Shown in pieces: positions 1-9,823 of a stretch of DNA of 64,000 bases. The notes under the pieces were generated by a model that was not told where the DNA came from, did not search any database, and worked only from the letters and a program-made list of their open reading frames with translations. The DNA is taken from the NCBI RefSeq assembly GCF_003432075.1, contig NZ_QWBU01000016.1, positions 1-64,000 on the forward strand. Direction: 5' to 3'. Origin of the DNA: Shinella sp. WSJ-2. Its GTDB lineage: Bacteria > Pseudomonadota > Alphaproteobacteria > Rhizobiales > Rhizobiaceae. The position numbers and the translations under genes are program-made. The first letter of the stretch is position 1. Every line of letters begins with the position of its first letter.

Positions 1-116
1 TCGAACGGGTTCATCGACATCTTCACATTCGCAAGCTCAACGCCTGACCCATCCGCCTTGACGCGGATCTTTACGTTGTAATCAACAACGCGCTTCACTG
101 GGACCAAGATCTTCAT
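1..116 (-). CDS. etfB: Electron transfer flavoprotein beta subunit, N-terminal part (cut by window edge)
   Basis: The first 38 codons are visible, starting [20 protein letters not shown] and running to the window edge. This is the characteristic N-terminus of alphaproteobacterial EtfB. EtfB with EtfA carries electrons from flavoprotein dehydrogenases to ETF-ubiquinone oxidoreductase. An AAGGA-type ribosome site lies just before the ATG at 116-114. The gene begins 17 bases after the stop of the dimethylglycine/sarcosine dehydrogenase-like gene on the same strand, so the two are probably co-transcribed. Enzymes of that family pass electrons to ETF, so the pairing makes sense. Whether etfA follows cannot be seen. 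Confidence 0.9.
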   Translation of the reverse strand, partial: MKILVPVKRVVDYNVKIRVKADGSGVELANVKMSMNPF

Positions 117-133
117 GGCTTCCTTCCCACTCG

Positions 134-2575
134 TTACATGCGGCCGCGCAGGGCTTCAGGATCGTAGGGCGATTCCGCGATCACCCGCGCCTTGCGGCGT
201 TCGCCGAGGATCGGCACTTCCAGCTCCGTGCCGGGCGTGCCGAGCGCAACGGGCAGCAGGGCGAAGGCGATATCGTGCCCGACCGTATAGGCATAGCTGC
301 CGGAGGTAACGCGCCCGACAAGTTTGCCCTCGTGATAGACGCCTTCATGGATGAGCGAGCTAGCACCGTCCGTATCGATGGCGATCGTTACGGAGCGTTG
401 TTTGACGCCCTCCTGCTGCTGGCGCACGAGCGCCGCCTTGCCGATGAAGTCACCCTTATCGAGCCGGATGAAGCGGTCGAGGCTGCTTTCCCACGCTGTC
501 AATTCCGGATTCATGTCGCGATACATGGCGCGGTAGGACTTTTCGAGGCGAAGCGATTCCAGCGCATGGTAACCGATGAGGCGAAGGCCGTGCGGCTCAC
601 CCGCCGTAAGAATCGCCTGCAAGAGCTGCCGCTGATAGGGCAGCGGATGATAGAGTTCCCAGCCAAGTTCGCCTTCATAATTGACACGCAACATGCGAAC
701 GTCAGTCGCCAGGCTGACTGTGCCGGACTTGGCGCCGAACCACGGGAACGCCTCGTTGGAAAGATCCATCTCGGTCAGGCCCTGCAGCACGTCGCGCGCC
801 TTGGGGCCGACGACCGTGAAGCAACCGCGCTCGTTCGTGACGTTGCGCAGCTGCACGCTGCCGTCCTTCGGCAGAAGCTTCGACAGGTCGTCAAAATTCC
901 AGCGTTCGGCGCGCGGCGTGGAGATCAGGTAGAAGCTGCCGTCTTCAAGGCGCGCCACGACATATTCCGCCTGCACGCCACCGTTCTTCGTCAGATGATG
1001 GCTGAGGTTGACGCGACCGATTTTCGGCAGGCGATTGGCAAGAATAGTGTCGAGCCAGGCTTCGGCACCGGGGCCCGAGACTTCGAACTTCGTCATCGGC
1101 GTCATCTCGACGAGACCCACCGCCTCGCGCACCGCGCGTACTTCTTCGGCCACGTAATGGCCCTTCTGCGTCCAGCGCCAGCTATACTGGTCCTTGGCTT
1201 CCACCCCCTCGGGCGCAAACCAGTTCGGTACTTCCCACCCGTTCAGAACGCCCCAGACGGCACCGCGCTGCGATAGAATATCGTAGGAGGGCGCGGTCTT
1301 CTGCGGGCGGGCAGCAGGCATGTCCTGCCCCGGATAGTGCAATTCCGCATGCGTACCCCAGCTCTCCTTAACCTTGTGACGCGTCCATTCCTTGTTGGCG
1401 TAGGTGCCGAAGCGGCGCGGATCGAGTTCCGACGTATCGAGACTGTTGGCACCTTCGACGATACGTTCAGAGAGATAGTAACCGATGGCACCGCCCCACA
1501 GGATGCCGCCCGGAACACCCTCGGCGATCCAGACATTTTCCAGCCCCCAGGCCGGGCCGACGAGCGGCAGCTCGTCCGCCGTCATCTGGAAGGGGCCACG
1601 CACATTCGCCTTGATACCGACGCGGCCGAGTGCAGGCACCATTTCCATCGCGGCTTCCCAGTTCCAGGCGACCGCGTCGAAATCTTCTTCGACGAGATCG
1701 GCACCGAACCACTCTGGCACACCGTTTTCGGCGAAAAGCTTCAGGTGCTCGGTCTTTTCGTAAGGACCGAACATCAGGCCGTCGCCCTCCTCGCGCAGAT
1801 AGCCCTCGAAACCTTCATCGCGAAGGATCGGCATTTCCGGCAAACCCTGGCGCTTGCGCTCGATGATCTCGGGCACCGCATCGGTAATCCAGTATTGGTG
1901 AAGGATCGGGATCGCGGGGATTTCAAGGCCAAGCATAGCGCCGGTCTGGCGGGCATAGTTGCCGGTCGCCGAGATGATATGCTCGCAGATGATCTCGCCA
2001 TTGTTGGTGATGATCTTCCATTCGCCGTTGGCGAGGCGCTCGAAACCCTTGACCTCGGTGTTGAGATAGATCTTCGCGCCGCGGTCGCGCGCGCCCTTTG
2101 CCATGGCTTGCGTAACGTCGGCGGGGGCGATGTGGCCGTCGTCGGGATGGTAGAGCGCAGCCAGCATATCCTTGTTGTTTTCGAGCAGCGGCCAGAGCTC
2201 GCGTGCTTCCTGCGGCGTCACGAGTTCGGCGCGGATGCCCTGAACGGCGGCAACGCTCATATAGCTCTTGTATTCGTCCAGGCGGTCGCGCGTGTTGGCG
2301 ATGCGCAGCTGACCGCATTTGTGCCATCCGACATGCTGACCGGTTTCAGCCTCGAGGCCTTCATAGATCTCGATGGTCTTGGCAATCATGCGGCCGATAT
2401 TGATGCTGCGTGCATAGGAGGGGATGAGACCGGCAGCGTGCCAGGTCGAGCCGGCAGTAAGCTGCGTGCGCTCCAGAAGCGCGACATCCGTCCAGCCGCG
2501 CTTGGTGAGACCGTAAAGAATGGCGGCGCCGACGCAGCCACCGCCGATAACGACGGCGCGAGCATGAGTTTGCAT
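134..2575 (-). CDS. Dimethylglycine/sarcosine dehydrogenase-like FAD protein with GcvT-type folate domains
   Basis: This 813-residue protein has the two-part layout of mitochondrial-type dimethylglycine and sarcosine dehydrogenases. The N-terminal DAO-type FAD domain carries [16 protein letters not shown] at about residues 8-23 and GSTWHAAGL at about 42-50. The His in the second motif is the family's covalent FAD attachment site. From about residue 430 to the end there is an aminomethyltransferase (GcvT) module, which in the family passes the removed methyl group to tetrahydrofolate. Length matches the family (about 800-850). The exact N-methyl amino acid cannot be told from sequence. etfB follows directly and supplies the electron acceptor. 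A LysR gene is divergent and likely controls it. Confidence 0.85.
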   Translation of the reverse strand: MQTHARAVVIGGGCVGAAILYGLTKRGWTDVALLERTQLTAGSTWHAAGLIPSYARSINIGRMIAKTIEIYEGLEAETGQHVGWHKCGQLRIANTRDRLDEYKSYMSVAAVQGIRAELVTPQEARELWPLLENNKDMLAALYHPDDGHIAPADVTQAMAKGARDRGAKIYLNTEVKGFERLANGEWKIITNNGEIICEHIISATGNYARQTGAMLGLEIPAIPILHQYWITDAVPEIIERKRQGLPEMPILRDEGFEGYLREEGDGLMFGPYEKTEHLKLFAENGVPEWFGADLVEEDFDAVAWNWEAAMEMVPALGRVGIKANVRGPFQMTADELPLVGPAWGLENVWIAEGVPGGILWGGAIGYYLSERIVEGANSLDTSELDPRRFGTYANKEWTRHKVKESWGTHAELHYPGQDMPAARPQKTAPSYDILSQRGAVWGVLNGWEVPNWFAPEGVEAKDQYSWRWTQKGHYVAEEVRAVREAVGLVEMTPMTKFEVSGPGAEAWLDTILANRLPKIGRVNLSHHLTKNGGVQAEYVVARLEDGSFYLISTPRAERWNFDDLSKLLPKDGSVQLRNVTNERGCFTVVGPKARDVLQGLTEMDLSNEAFPWFGAKSGTVSLATDVRMLRVNYEGELGWELYHPLPYQRQLLQAILTAGEPHGLRLIGYHALESLRLEKSYRAMYRDMNPELTAWESSLDRFIRLDKGDFIGKAALVRQQQEGVKQRSVTIAIDTDGASSLIHEGVYHEGKLVGRVTSGSYAYTVGHDIAFALLPVALGTPGTELEVPILGERRKARVIAESPYDPEALRGRM

Positions 2576-2654
2576 GAAAAGGTTCCCTCGAATTGGTTTT
2601 CACCAACCTACAAACGCCCTTTCGGCCTGTAATCTTGCTAAAAATTGCCGAGGG

Positions 2655-2673
2655 GCATAACCTCAGATTATGC
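2655..2673. promoter_or_regulatory. LysR-type operator dyad overlapping the LysR start codon
   Basis: The sequence is GCATAA, seven bases, TTATGC, a perfect 6-base inverted repeat that contains the T-N11-A signature of LysR boxes. It lies between the divergent dehydrogenase and regulator genes. Its right arm covers the regulator ATG at 2670, which would suit autorepression. Binding is inferred, not shown. Confidence 0.5.
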
Positions 2674-3617
2674 ACAGACTCCGCTCCCTCATCCCGTCCG
2701 CCAACTATCTCTTCTGCTTCGAAGCCGCAGCCAGAAGGCGCAGTTTTACGGCCGCCGCACAGGAGTTGAATGTCAGCCAGCCAGCCGTCAGCAAGACCAT
2801 CCGCCTGCTGGAAGAGGCGACCGGGCTAAAGCTCTTTCGCCGCGAACATACACGGCTGGAACTGACGGCAGAGGGACAGCGACTCTACAAGGAGACGCAG
2901 GAAGCCTTCGACCATCTGCACATGGTAATCTCGTCGCTGCAGAAAAAGCACTCCAACGATGTGGTGCGTGTTTCCTTTTCCGCATCGTTCGTGCAGCTGT
3001 GGCTTCTACCGCGACTGAAAGACTTCAAGGCCAAACACCCAGATGTTTCGTTGCGCATCGAAGAAAGCAGCCGCGACGATCAGGATTTGGTGGAAGAGGA
3101 CATCGATCTTTCCGCTCGCCTCGGCAACGGCAAATGGCCGGGCATTCACTCCTGGCGTTTTGTGACGGAGGAAGTGCTGCCGGTGTGCAGCCCGGACTAT
3201 CTGAGGGACCATGGGCCAATCCATGAGCCGGCTGATCTCCTTCAGCATACGCTGCTGAATTTCGAGGAAAGGCACCGCACCCGTCTTGGCTGGCGCGAAT
3301 GGCTGGAGCGCCATGCAGTCCCAGTTGCCCGCCTGAAGCAGGATTTCGTCTTCACCGATGCACTGGGCTCCATCGAGGCGGCGGTGCTTGGCCAGGGTAT
3401 CGCGCTCGGCTGGAAGCATCTCGTTCACGACCATATAAGGGCCGGACGGCTGGTTCTCCCCCTGCAGGAATCCTATCGGTCGGGGCACGCGATCCACATC
3501 ATCATGCCGGCACAGCGCCCGCCGAAACGCGGGACGGAACTTTTCCGCGACTGGCTGATCGAGCAGGATGCCGATGCCGGCGTTCTGCAGCCCACGGGAA
3601 ATGCTGATACCGGCTAA
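2670..3617 (+). CDS. LysR-family transcriptional regulator (GcvA-like)
   Basis: This 315-residue protein has the LysR helix-turn-helix at about residues 15-70. Key parts are FEAAARRRSFTAAAQELNVS and QPAVSKTIRLLEE, followed by the substrate-binding domain. The N-terminus resembles the GcvA subgroup, which often controls glycine or one-carbon genes. It is divergent from the dehydrogenase-etfB operon, with the putative operator between them, so it probably regulates that operon. Its stop codon overlaps tail-to-tail with the stop of the FAD oxidoreductase on the other strand, with a 4-base overlap at 3614-3617. There is therefore no room for a terminator between the convergent genes. Confidence 0.88.
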   Translation: MHRLRSLIPSANYLFCFEAAARRRSFTAAAQELNVSQPAVSKTIRLLEEATGLKLFRREHTRLELTAEGQRLYKETQEAFDHLHMVISSLQKKHSNDVVRVSFSASFVQLWLLPRLKDFKAKHPDVSLRIEESSRDDQDLVEEDIDLSARLGNGKWPGIHSWRFVTEEVLPVCSPDYLRDHGPIHEPADLLQHTLLNFEERHRTRLGWREWLERHAVPVARLKQDFVFTDALGSIEAAVLGQGIALGWKHLVHDHIRAGRLVLPLQESYRSGHAIHIIMPAQRPPKRGTELFRDWLIEQDADAGVLQPTGNADTG

Positions 3618-4897
3618 AACCTTTCACCCACGAAATGGGCAGCTTGCGCGCCCGCTTCGTAATAGAGCTCCTTCAGTGGACGCAAGCCCGGTTCCTTTGG
3701 ATCGCTGAGCGGCAAGGGCAGTTCGGCTTCGGTCTTCTCGCCAAGGACCAACTGTGCCAGCGTGCGCCCGAATACGGTGCCCGGCGCGATACCGCGGCCA
3801 TTGTAGCCGGAAAAGCCGACCACCTTGTCGGCGAAGCGATGGAAGCGCGGCAGGGCATTGTCGGTCATCCCGATCTTGCCGAACCATTCACATTCGAATT
3901 CGACGGGACCGAGTTGGGGGAAGAGCCTTTTCAGCGCACGTTTCGCCCACGCGACATGGATAGCGCGGCCGGTATTGCGCAGCGCACCGACACTGCCGAA
4001 AATCAGCCTGCCAGCCTGGTCCATGCGGAAGGACGACAAAATCTCTTTCGTGTCCCAGACGCCCTCGCGCCCCGGCAGGATCGACGACAGGAGGTCCGGT
4101 GACAGTGGCTGCGTTGCCAAATTAAAATATGGCAGATGCACCTGCTCTTGACGAACATCGCTCCAGGGACCTGTGCTGTAAGCATCCGTCGAGACGATCA
4201 CCCAAGGCGCGGTGACGGAACCACGGTCGGTACGCACCCTCCAGCCATCCCCGGAACGTTCGCAGGCGACAACGCGCGAACCCGTATGGATGACAGCGCC
4301 GGCAGCAATCGCGACCTTTGCCAGACCGCGCACATAGGCGAGCGGTTGCAACGTACCTGCCCGCATGTCGAGCAGCGATCCGGCATACGCTCGGCTTCCG
4401 ATGCGGCGCGCCGTCTCCGCCGCGTCGAGAAGCATGACGGGCGCGCCGCGTTTTTGCCACTGGTTCGCCCGTTCTGTGATCTCCTTGAGGCCTTCGGCAC
4501 CTACCGCGCAGTGCAATGTCCCCTTGCGCTCCAGCTCGCAGGCAATTCCGTGTTTTTCGATGAGGTCCATGACCAGTTGTGGTGCATTACCCAACATATC
4601 GAGCAGACGTTCGCCGTGGATATCGCCGAGCGCACCGGGCAAATCGTCCGGCATCACCCACATGCCGGCATTGATCAGCCCGACATTACGGCCGGCCCCG
4701 CCAAAGCCGATTTCCGCCCCTTCGAGTACGACCACGCGGCGTCCTGCCTCGGCCAGATGGAGGGCCGCGGAAATCCCGGTAAACCCGCCGCCGACAATGA
4801 CGACCTCTGCCTGCCGATCGCCCATCAACGGCTGTGTTGCCGGAGCAGGCGGTGCCGTTTTTTCCCAAAGGCCGTGGGAGTGCGGGTCGGTCAGCAT
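3614..4897 (-). CDS. FAD-dependent amino-acid/amine oxidoreductase (DadA/PuuB type)
   Basis: This 427-residue protein has an N-terminal dinucleotide fold (VVIVGGGFTGISAALHLAEA, about residues 32-51) and a C-terminal FSGYNGRGIAPGT motif of the kind seen in gamma-glutamylputrescine oxidase and D-amino-acid dehydrogenase relatives. It would oxidise an amine or a D-amino acid. It is the last gene of the amino-acid ABC operon, 24 bases after the aldo/keto reductase gene, with an AAGGA ribosome site. With the upstream racemase, the context suggests use of an imported unusual or D-configured amino compound. The substrate is unknown. Confidence 0.8.
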   Translation of the reverse strand: MLTDPHSHGLWEKTAPPAPATQPLMGDRQAEVVIVGGGFTGISAALHLAEAGRRVVVLEGAEIGFGGAGRNVGLINAGMWVMPDDLPGALGDIHGERLLDMLGNAPQLVMDLIEKHGIACELERKGTLHCAVGAEGLKEITERANQWQKRGAPVMLLDAAETARRIGSRAYAGSLLDMRAGTLQPLAYVRGLAKVAIAAGAVIHTGSRVVACERSGDGWRVRTDRGSVTAPWVIVSTDAYSTGPWSDVRQEQVHLPYFNLATQPLSPDLLSSILPGREGVWDTKEILSSFRMDQAGRLIFGSVGALRNTGRAIHVAWAKRALKRLFPQLGPVEFECEWFGKIGMTDNALPRFHRFADKVVGFSGYNGRGIAPGTVFGRTLAQLVLGEKTEAELPLPLSDPKEPGLRPLKELYYEAGAQAAHFVGERF

Positions 4898-4921
4898 GGT
4901 CTCGGTCCTTCCAGGTCCTTG

Positions 4922-6058
4922 CTATTTCTGATTTTTCGGCTGACCGAAAACATAGTCGGCCACCTTCGGCAGGAAGCTATCGGACCGATATGTCTTTGGC
5001 TTGTCGCCAACAGAGCTGCCGGTGTTGAGAATGCCCGCCTGATAGTCGTCGGCAAAGAGGCTGTAGGGGTAAGGCGCTTCGGTGGCGCTGGCTGCGTCGA
5101 GCGCGGCGCGTTGCTCGACAGCTAGCTCGAAGTCGAGTGACGCAATATTGTCTTCGAGTTGATCGAGCTTGCTCGCCCCAACGATCGCAGCAGCTACGCC
5201 TGGGCGATTGACGACCCAGTTGAGAGCCACCTGTGCCATGCTGCGTCCCACTTCCGCAGCCGTTTTCTCGAGAGTGGAGACGATGCGGGCATTGCGTTCG
5301 TTGAACAGGCCGAGGCCGGTGCCGGAGGCATCCAGCGCAAGGCGCCCTGCCTGTGCGCCGGCGCGGTATTTGCCGGAAAGCAGCCCCATGGCAAGCGGGC
5401 TCCAGGCGGTAATGCCAAGTCCAAGCGTTTCGGCAAGCGGCACGAATTCGTGCTCGATGCTGCGTTCGACCAGTGAATAGGGAAGTTGCAGGCTGATCGG
5501 CGTGGTCAGCGCATGGGCTTCCGCCCAGGTCTGCGCCCGCGCCGCATACCAGCCCGGCACGTCTGACAGGCCCGCATAGCGGATCTTGCCGGCGCGCACG
5601 AGATCATCGAGCGTGCGCATCACCTCTTCCACCGGGGTCATGCGGTCCCAGGTGTGCAGGAGATAGAGGTCGATGTAATCCGTCTTCAAACGCCGCAGCG
5701 AAGCCTCGACCGCGCGCATGATGTTCTTGCGCCCATTGCCGCCAGCATTCGGATTTCCGGGTGAAAGGTTGTTGGAGAACTTTGTCGCGATGACCACCTG
5801 GTCACGAAGCCCCGCATCGGCAACGAAACTGCCGACGAGGCTCTCGCTCATACCCCCCGCATAGGAATCCGCCGTGTCGATGAAGTTGCCGCCCGCCTCG
5901 ACATAACGGTTGAAGATCGCACGAGCGCTCGCCTCGTCACTGCCCCAAGAGCCGCCAATACCGCGGATACCCGCATTGCCAAACGTCATGGTCCCGAGCG
6001 CAAGGCGGCTTACCCGCAATCCGGAACGGCCTAGAAGATAGTAATGATCGAGCGACAT
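4922..6058 (-). CDS. Aldo/keto reductase
   Basis: This 378-residue member of the aldo/keto reductase superfamily is a TIM barrel using NADP(H). The catalytic tetrad is visible: Asp and Tyr in FIDTADSYAGG (about 58-68), Lys in VVIATKFSNN and His in LYLLHTWDRM. Tandem AKR proteins with YDYLLGRSGLRVSRLALG-like starts reduce or oxidise a wide range of carbonyls. It is the sixth gene of the amino-acid ABC operon, between the racemase and the FAD oxidoreductase, with AAGGA before the ATG. It may handle the aldehyde or keto product of the oxidase. The specific substrate cannot be inferred. Confidence 0.88.
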   Translation of the reverse strand: MSLDHYYLLGRSGLRVSRLALGTMTFGNAGIRGIGGSWGSDEASARAIFNRYVEAGGNFIDTADSYAGGMSESLVGSFVADAGLRDQVVIATKFSNNLSPGNPNAGGNGRKNIMRAVEASLRRLKTDYIDLYLLHTWDRMTPVEEVMRTLDDLVRAGKIRYAGLSDVPGWYAARAQTWAEAHALTTPISLQLPYSLVERSIEHEFVPLAETLGLGITAWSPLAMGLLSGKYRAGAQAGRLALDASGTGLGLFNERNARIVSTLEKTAAEVGRSMAQVALNWVVNRPGVAAAIVGASKLDQLEDNIASLDFELAVEQRAALDAASATEAPYPYSLFADDYQAGILNTGSSVGDKPKTYRSDSFLPKVADYVFGQPKNQK

Positions 6059-6091
6059 CGTCGGTCCTTCATTGTGCGTGACGCACCTGCG

Positions 6092-6826
6092 CTACATGGC
6101 GCCCATATAAGGGCGGCGTGCGGTACTCTGCTGCACATAGTTGATCATGGTGATGAAGTCGAAGACCGGTCGGCCGGTCGCCGCCTGCACGGCATGGGCA
6201 TAGGGCGGCAAGTCACTGCACTCAAGCAGAATGGAGCGGACATCGGGATTGTCCTCCACGAGACGCCGGGCAACCTCCGTCACTTCCCGCTCGATCGCAG
6301 CGGAATCCAACGTTCCGCGCTCTTCCAGAATGGCCTCTCGAAATTCCGTCTGCTCTTCCATACCGGCAACCGCAAGAGGAACGTGGTCGGCGACGTTGCA
6401 GGCGGCAAAGTGGCGCGGGGTCAATCGCGTGGCATTGGCGGTAATGACGCCGACCCGCCCACCGCACAGAGCATGCATGAAAGGAATCTGCATCAGGCTC
6501 GAAAGGAAAACCGGAATTTCGACAGCGGCCGCGACTTCTTCCTGAAAATAGGCCATGAAACCGCAAGCGCCCGTGATTGCCTTGACACCTCGGTTCTGCA
6601 GTTCGACGGCAGCCTCGATGAAGACTTCCTTCAGCGCAGGATCACGCTGGTTGAGCAGGCGGTCGATCGACGCACCCCGCACCTCCTGGAAGCGCACGGG
6701 ATAATCATAGGTCGTCGCATTGCCGACATTGCCGGGCACACAGGGATAAGCGGCATCGAGGATCAGGATGCCGATCTGCTCACCGTACCACGACTGCGTC
6801 TTCCGCGTGACCGTATAGACAGTCAT
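6092..6826 (-). CDS. Aspartate/glutamate/hydantoin racemase-family protein
   Basis: This 244-residue protein has the pseudo-symmetric two-cysteine arrangement of the Asp/Glu/hydantoin racemase superfamily. The first Cys is in AITGACGFMA (about residues 85-94) and the second in ILLECSDLPPYA near the C-terminal third. Cofactor-independent racemases use these two cysteines as acid/base pair. It sits directly after the amino-acid ABC binding-protein gene in the operon, separated by a strong hairpin. I infer it interconverts or isomerises the imported compound before the FAD enzyme oxidises it. It could also be a decarboxylase or isomerase of the same fold, as in the arylmalonate decarboxylase relatives. 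Confidence 0.75.
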   Translation of the reverse strand: MTVYTVTRKTQSWYGEQIGILILDAAYPCVPGNVGNATTYDYPVRFQEVRGASIDRLLNQRDPALKEVFIEAAVELQNRGVKAITGACGFMAYFQEEVAAAVEIPVFLSSLMQIPFMHALCGGRVGVITANATRLTPRHFAACNVADHVPLAVAGMEEQTEFREAILEERGTLDSAAIEREVTEVARRLVEDNPDVRSILLECSDLPPYAHAVQAATGRPVFDFITMINYVQQSTARRPYMGAM

Positions 6827-6859
6827 CGTTGTTCTCTCCGATTTCCATGTCAGGGAAAT

Positions 6860-6881
6860 GCGGGAGAGTTCCCTCTCCCGC
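6860..6881 (-). terminator. Intercistronic hairpin after the amino-acid binding-protein gene
   Basis: A perfect 9-base stem GCGGGAGAG/CTCTCCCGC with loop TTCC lies 11 bases after the stop of the binding-protein gene. There is no run of T, so it is more likely an mRNA-stabilising or attenuating hairpin than a full terminator. Confidence 0.6.
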
Positions 6882-6892
6882 CTTGTGGTTCG

Positions 6893-7732
6893 TTACTCGA
6901 CGAGACGCGGCGCGCCCGTATCGGCGGCCGTGCCATCCAGGCCGTAGGACTTGAGGATGGTGACGATCGTGCCGTCCGCATGCATTTCGGCAATCGCGGC
7001 ATCCAGTGCAACGCCGAATTCCTTGGCGTTCAGCGAATAGGGGAAGGCTGCCTGCGCAGCTTCCTTCGTCGCCTTCACACGCTCGTCCGGCGCAGCGACA
7101 TTGACCTTCACGTCGCCAAGAGCGCCCTTCTGCGCCGCGACGACGCCCGTCGAATATCCATCGACCGCCACGTCGATGCGGCCCGACGACAGGTCCTGCT
7201 GCATGTTGACGGAGTTCGGATAAAGCTTCAGCGAACCGCCGAGCATCGCCTTCAGGTCGGCAACCCAGAGATAACCCTGCACCGTACCGACCTGCTTGCC
7301 TTCGAGATCGGAAACATTCTTGAAGTCTTCCTTCGAATAGATGCCCATCTGGTCAGTGTAGAGCGGAGCGGAAAGGCTCATCACCTTCGCGCGCTCGGCC
7401 GTGCGGTACCAGTCTCCGGTCGCGATGTCGGCTTGACCGGACAGGACATACTGGATAGCCGCGGCCGGATCGACCGCAACGGCCTTGACCTTCAAGCATT
7501 CGCGCTTGGCGAATTCTGCGGCGATGTCACCGTCGATGCCCTTCATGTTGCCGCTGTCATCGACGAAGGAATGGGGAACATAGGTGGTGACCGCCACGGT
7601 CAGCGTGCCCGCCTCGACCGTCGTGAACTGATGCTTGGGCGTGCACTCCTGGGCGGATGCGGCACCGACCGACAGGGCCAGACCGGCAATACCGGCAAGG
7701 AGGAACTGCGTGGTGGTTTTGGTTTTCGGCAT
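6893..7732 (-). CDS. Amino-acid ABC transporter substrate-binding protein
   Basis: This 279-residue periplasmic binding protein of the polar amino-acid family (SBP_bac_3) has a clear signal peptide ending near AASAQE (residues 1-28). The body includes GDIAAEFAKRECLK and QADIATGDWYRT, typical of ligand-contact segments in this family. It is encoded after its ATPase and two permeases, an order reversed from many such operons, and before the racemase and oxidoreductases. The ligand is unknown. The catabolic genes suggest an amino acid or a derivative that needs racemisation and oxidation. Confidence 0.85.
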   Translation of the reverse strand: MPKTKTTTQFLLAGIAGLALSVGAASAQECTPKHQFTTVEAGTLTVAVTTYVPHSFVDDSGNMKGIDGDIAAEFAKRECLKVKAVAVDPAAAIQYVLSGQADIATGDWYRTAERAKVMSLSAPLYTDQMGIYSKEDFKNVSDLEGKQVGTVQGYLWVADLKAMLGGSLKLYPNSVNMQQDLSSGRIDVAVDGYSTGVVAAQKGALGDVKVNVAAPDERVKATKEAAQAAFPYSLNAKEFGVALDAAIAEMHADGTIVTILKSYGLDGTAADTGAPRLVE

Positions 7733-7755
7733 GCAGGTATCCTTTCAGCTTGGTT

Positions 7756-8418
7756 TCAACGTTGCGCGTAGAGACCGGCACGCTTTTCGACGTGATTGAC
7801 GAGAAACGCGGCGGGAATGGAAATGGCGGCGTAGAGCACCCCCGCGGCAAGCAGCGCAGGAAAATAGCGGAAGGTGGTCGAACCGATCTCGTAGGCCCGG
7901 CTCACCAGCTCCGGTAGCGCGATGGTGAAGCAGAGCGAAGTTCCCTGGAAAATAAGGATGGAGAAACCGAGCAGCGCTGGAAGCGCGACCCGGAGGCCCT
8001 GCGGCAGCAGTACGTAGCGCAGCTCGTCGAATCGGCTGAGGCCAAGCGCTTCGGCTGCCTCGCGCTGGCCAAGCGCGACGGACTGCAGGCTGGCGCGGAT
8101 GATCTCGCTGGTATAGGCGCCGGTGTTCCAGGCGAGGGCGATGATTGCGGCCGAGAAGGAGCTAAGCGTCAACCCGGTCGAGGGCAGGCCGAAATAGATG
8201 AACTGCAGAAGCACCAGCGCCGGCGCGCCGCGACCAACCTCGACGAGAAAGAGGCTGACACCTTTCAGCAAGCGGTTCTTGGCGAGAACGCCCAACGCCA
8301 AAACAAGCCCGAAAGGAATACCGATCAGCAGGCTGAGGCCCGTTACCTGGAGACTGATGGAGAGGCCGCCCAGAAGGTCCGGGAGCCAGGCGGAGATTTC
8401 GTCTTGGGTCGGAAACAT
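7756..8418 (-). CDS. Amino-acid ABC transporter permease (His/Glu/Gln/Arg type)
   Basis: The protein has 220 residues from [21 protein letters not shown] chose this start because its ATG overlaps the stop of the upstream permease gene (TGATG), which implies translational coupling. The longer upstream reading frame merely overlaps that gene. The protein has about five membrane segments and the inner-membrane EAA loop, REAAEALGLSRFDELRYVLL. It forms a heteromeric channel with the adjacent permease and serves the same ATPase and binding protein. Confidence 0.85.
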   Translation of the reverse strand: MFPTQDEISAWLPDLLGGLSISLQVTGLSLLIGIPFGLVLALGVLAKNRLLKGVSLFLVEVGRGAPALVLLQFIYFGLPSTGLTLSSFSAAIIALAWNTGAYTSEIIRASLQSVALGQREAAEALGLSRFDELRYVLLPQGLRVALPALLGFSILIFQGTSLCFTIALPELVSRAYEIGSTTFRYFPALLAAGVLYAAISIPAAFLVNHVEKRAGLYAQR

Positions 8419-9062
8419 CAGCGTGCCACCTTTGCCCGGAGATAACCGTCTGCGACGCGCGAGAGCCAGGCGATCGGCAGGCTCAGGAGCACGTAGAACA
8501 GCCCGACCAGCGCGAAGACTTCGAGGCCGCGGAACGTCAGCTGCGAAAGCTGGTTGCCCTGATAGGCAAGCTCCGCCACACCGATGGTGGAGGCAACCGC
8601 AGTCTCCTTCATCAGGCCGATCAGATAGCTCGCCGCCGACGGCAGCGCGACGCGGAAGGCCTGCGGCGCAATGATATCGCGGAAAATCGACCAACGGCCG
8701 AGATCAAGCGCCGCGGAGGCCTCCCATTGACCGAAATGGATAGAAGCGACGGCGCCTCGGTAGATTTCCGCCATGTTCGCGGCCGCGATCAGCCCGAGGC
8801 CCATCAGAGCGGCATTGAAAGGGCTGATCGGCATCACGCCCATGCCGAGGCCAAAGAAGATGATGAAGAGCCATAGGATCGGCGGAATGGCGCGCACGAT
8901 CTGGATAGCAGTCATCGCAAGGAAACGGAGCGGCCAGAGGCGGCTTTGGCGCGCCGCAAGCAGCGGGACACCAAGTACGGCGCCGATGAGAAACGCGCCA
9001 GCTGTGAGTGCGACCGTCCAGGTCAGACCTCGCAGGAGTGGCAGAAGGTCCGCCGCGCTCAT
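8418..9062 (-). CDS. Amino-acid ABC transporter permease, partner subunit
   Basis: This 214-residue membrane protein is of the polar amino-acid permease family. It has several hydrophobic segments and an EAA-like loop in [20 protein letters not shown]. Its start overlaps the end of the ATPase gene by 4 bases (ATGA) and its stop overlaps the next permease start, so all three are translationally coupled. It pairs with the 7756-8418 product as a heterodimeric channel. Confidence 0.86.
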   Translation of the reverse strand: MSAADLLPLLRGLTWTVALTAGAFLIGAVLGVPLLAARQSRLWPLRFLAMTAIQIVRAIPPILWLFIIFFGLGMGVMPISPFNAALMGLGLIAAANMAEIYRGAVASIHFGQWEASAALDLGRWSIFRDIIAPQAFRVALPSAASYLIGLMKETAVASTIGVAELAYQGNQLSQLTFRGLEVFALVGLFYVLLSLPIAWLSRVADGYLRAKVAR

Positions 9063-9823
9063 CGGTCGTGTACCGCACGAAGGAAACGCTTCGTGCGTTC
9101 CTGTTGCGGATTGCGCATGACGTCCTTGGACGGTCCCTTCTCCACGATATGTCCGTCGGCCATGATCATGACCGTATCGGAAACGTTCTCGGCAAACCCC
9201 ATCTCGTGGGTGACGACGATCATCGTCATGCCAGTCTCTGCGAGTTCCCGCATGACGGCGAGAACCTCGAGCCCGAGCTCTGGATCAAGCGCCGAGGTCG
9301 GCTCGTCGAAAAGCATGATCTCCGGGTCGAGGGCAAGAGAGCGCGCGATGGCGATGCGCTGCTGCTGACCACCGGAGCAACGGACCGGGAACTGTCCCGC
9401 CTTGTCCGCGAGCCCGACCCGCTTGAGAAGTTGCATGGAGCGTTCATCGGCTTCCGCGCGGCTGCGACCAAGAACACGCTCCTGCGCAAGGCTGACATTG
9501 CGCAGAACCGACATATGCGGGAAGAGATTGAAGGACTGGAACACCATCCCGACCCGCCGACGAAGACCGGAAAGCTCCGCCCGCGCAACCGGACGGGCAG
9601 CGTCGATCGTCATCGAGCCGATCGTTATGATGCCGCCATCCGGCGGTTCGAGATAGTTGATGCAACGCAGCAGCGTGCTCTTGCCAGAGCCGCTGGGCCC
9701 TATGATGGCAAGCACCTCGCCAGAACGCACATCGAGATCGATACCGTCAAGAACGATATGGGTGCCGTAGTGCTTGCTGAGAGACTTGAGGCGGATGAGG
9801 ACATCGGTCGAGGCTGGCATCAT
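9059..9823 (-). CDS. Amino-acid ABC transporter ATP-binding protein
   Basis: This GlnQ/HisP-type ATPase has Walker [13 protein letters not shown], signature [13 protein letters not shown] (the usual LSGG is CSGG here), Walker [15 protein letters not shown] and the switch His in [10 protein letters not shown] start it at [12 protein letters not shown], since the preceding 21 codons back to 9886 do not resemble the family. The upstream ATG at 9886 has a G-rich stretch before it and cannot be excluded. It is the first gene of a seven-gene minus-strand operon that ends with the FAD oxidoreductase at 3614. Confidence 0.87.
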   Translation of the reverse strand: MMPASTDVLIRLKSLSKHYGTHIVLDGIDLDVRSGEVLAIIGPSGSGKSTLLRCINYLEPPDGGIITIGSMTIDAARPVARAELSGLRRRVGMVFQSFNLFPHMSVLRNVSLAQERVLGRSRAEADERSMQLLKRVGLADKAGQFPVRCSGGQQQRIAIARSLALDPEIMLFDEPTSALDPELGLEVLAVMRELAETGMTMIVVTHEMGFAENVSDTVMIMADGHIVEKGPSKDVMRNPQQERTKRFLRAVHDR

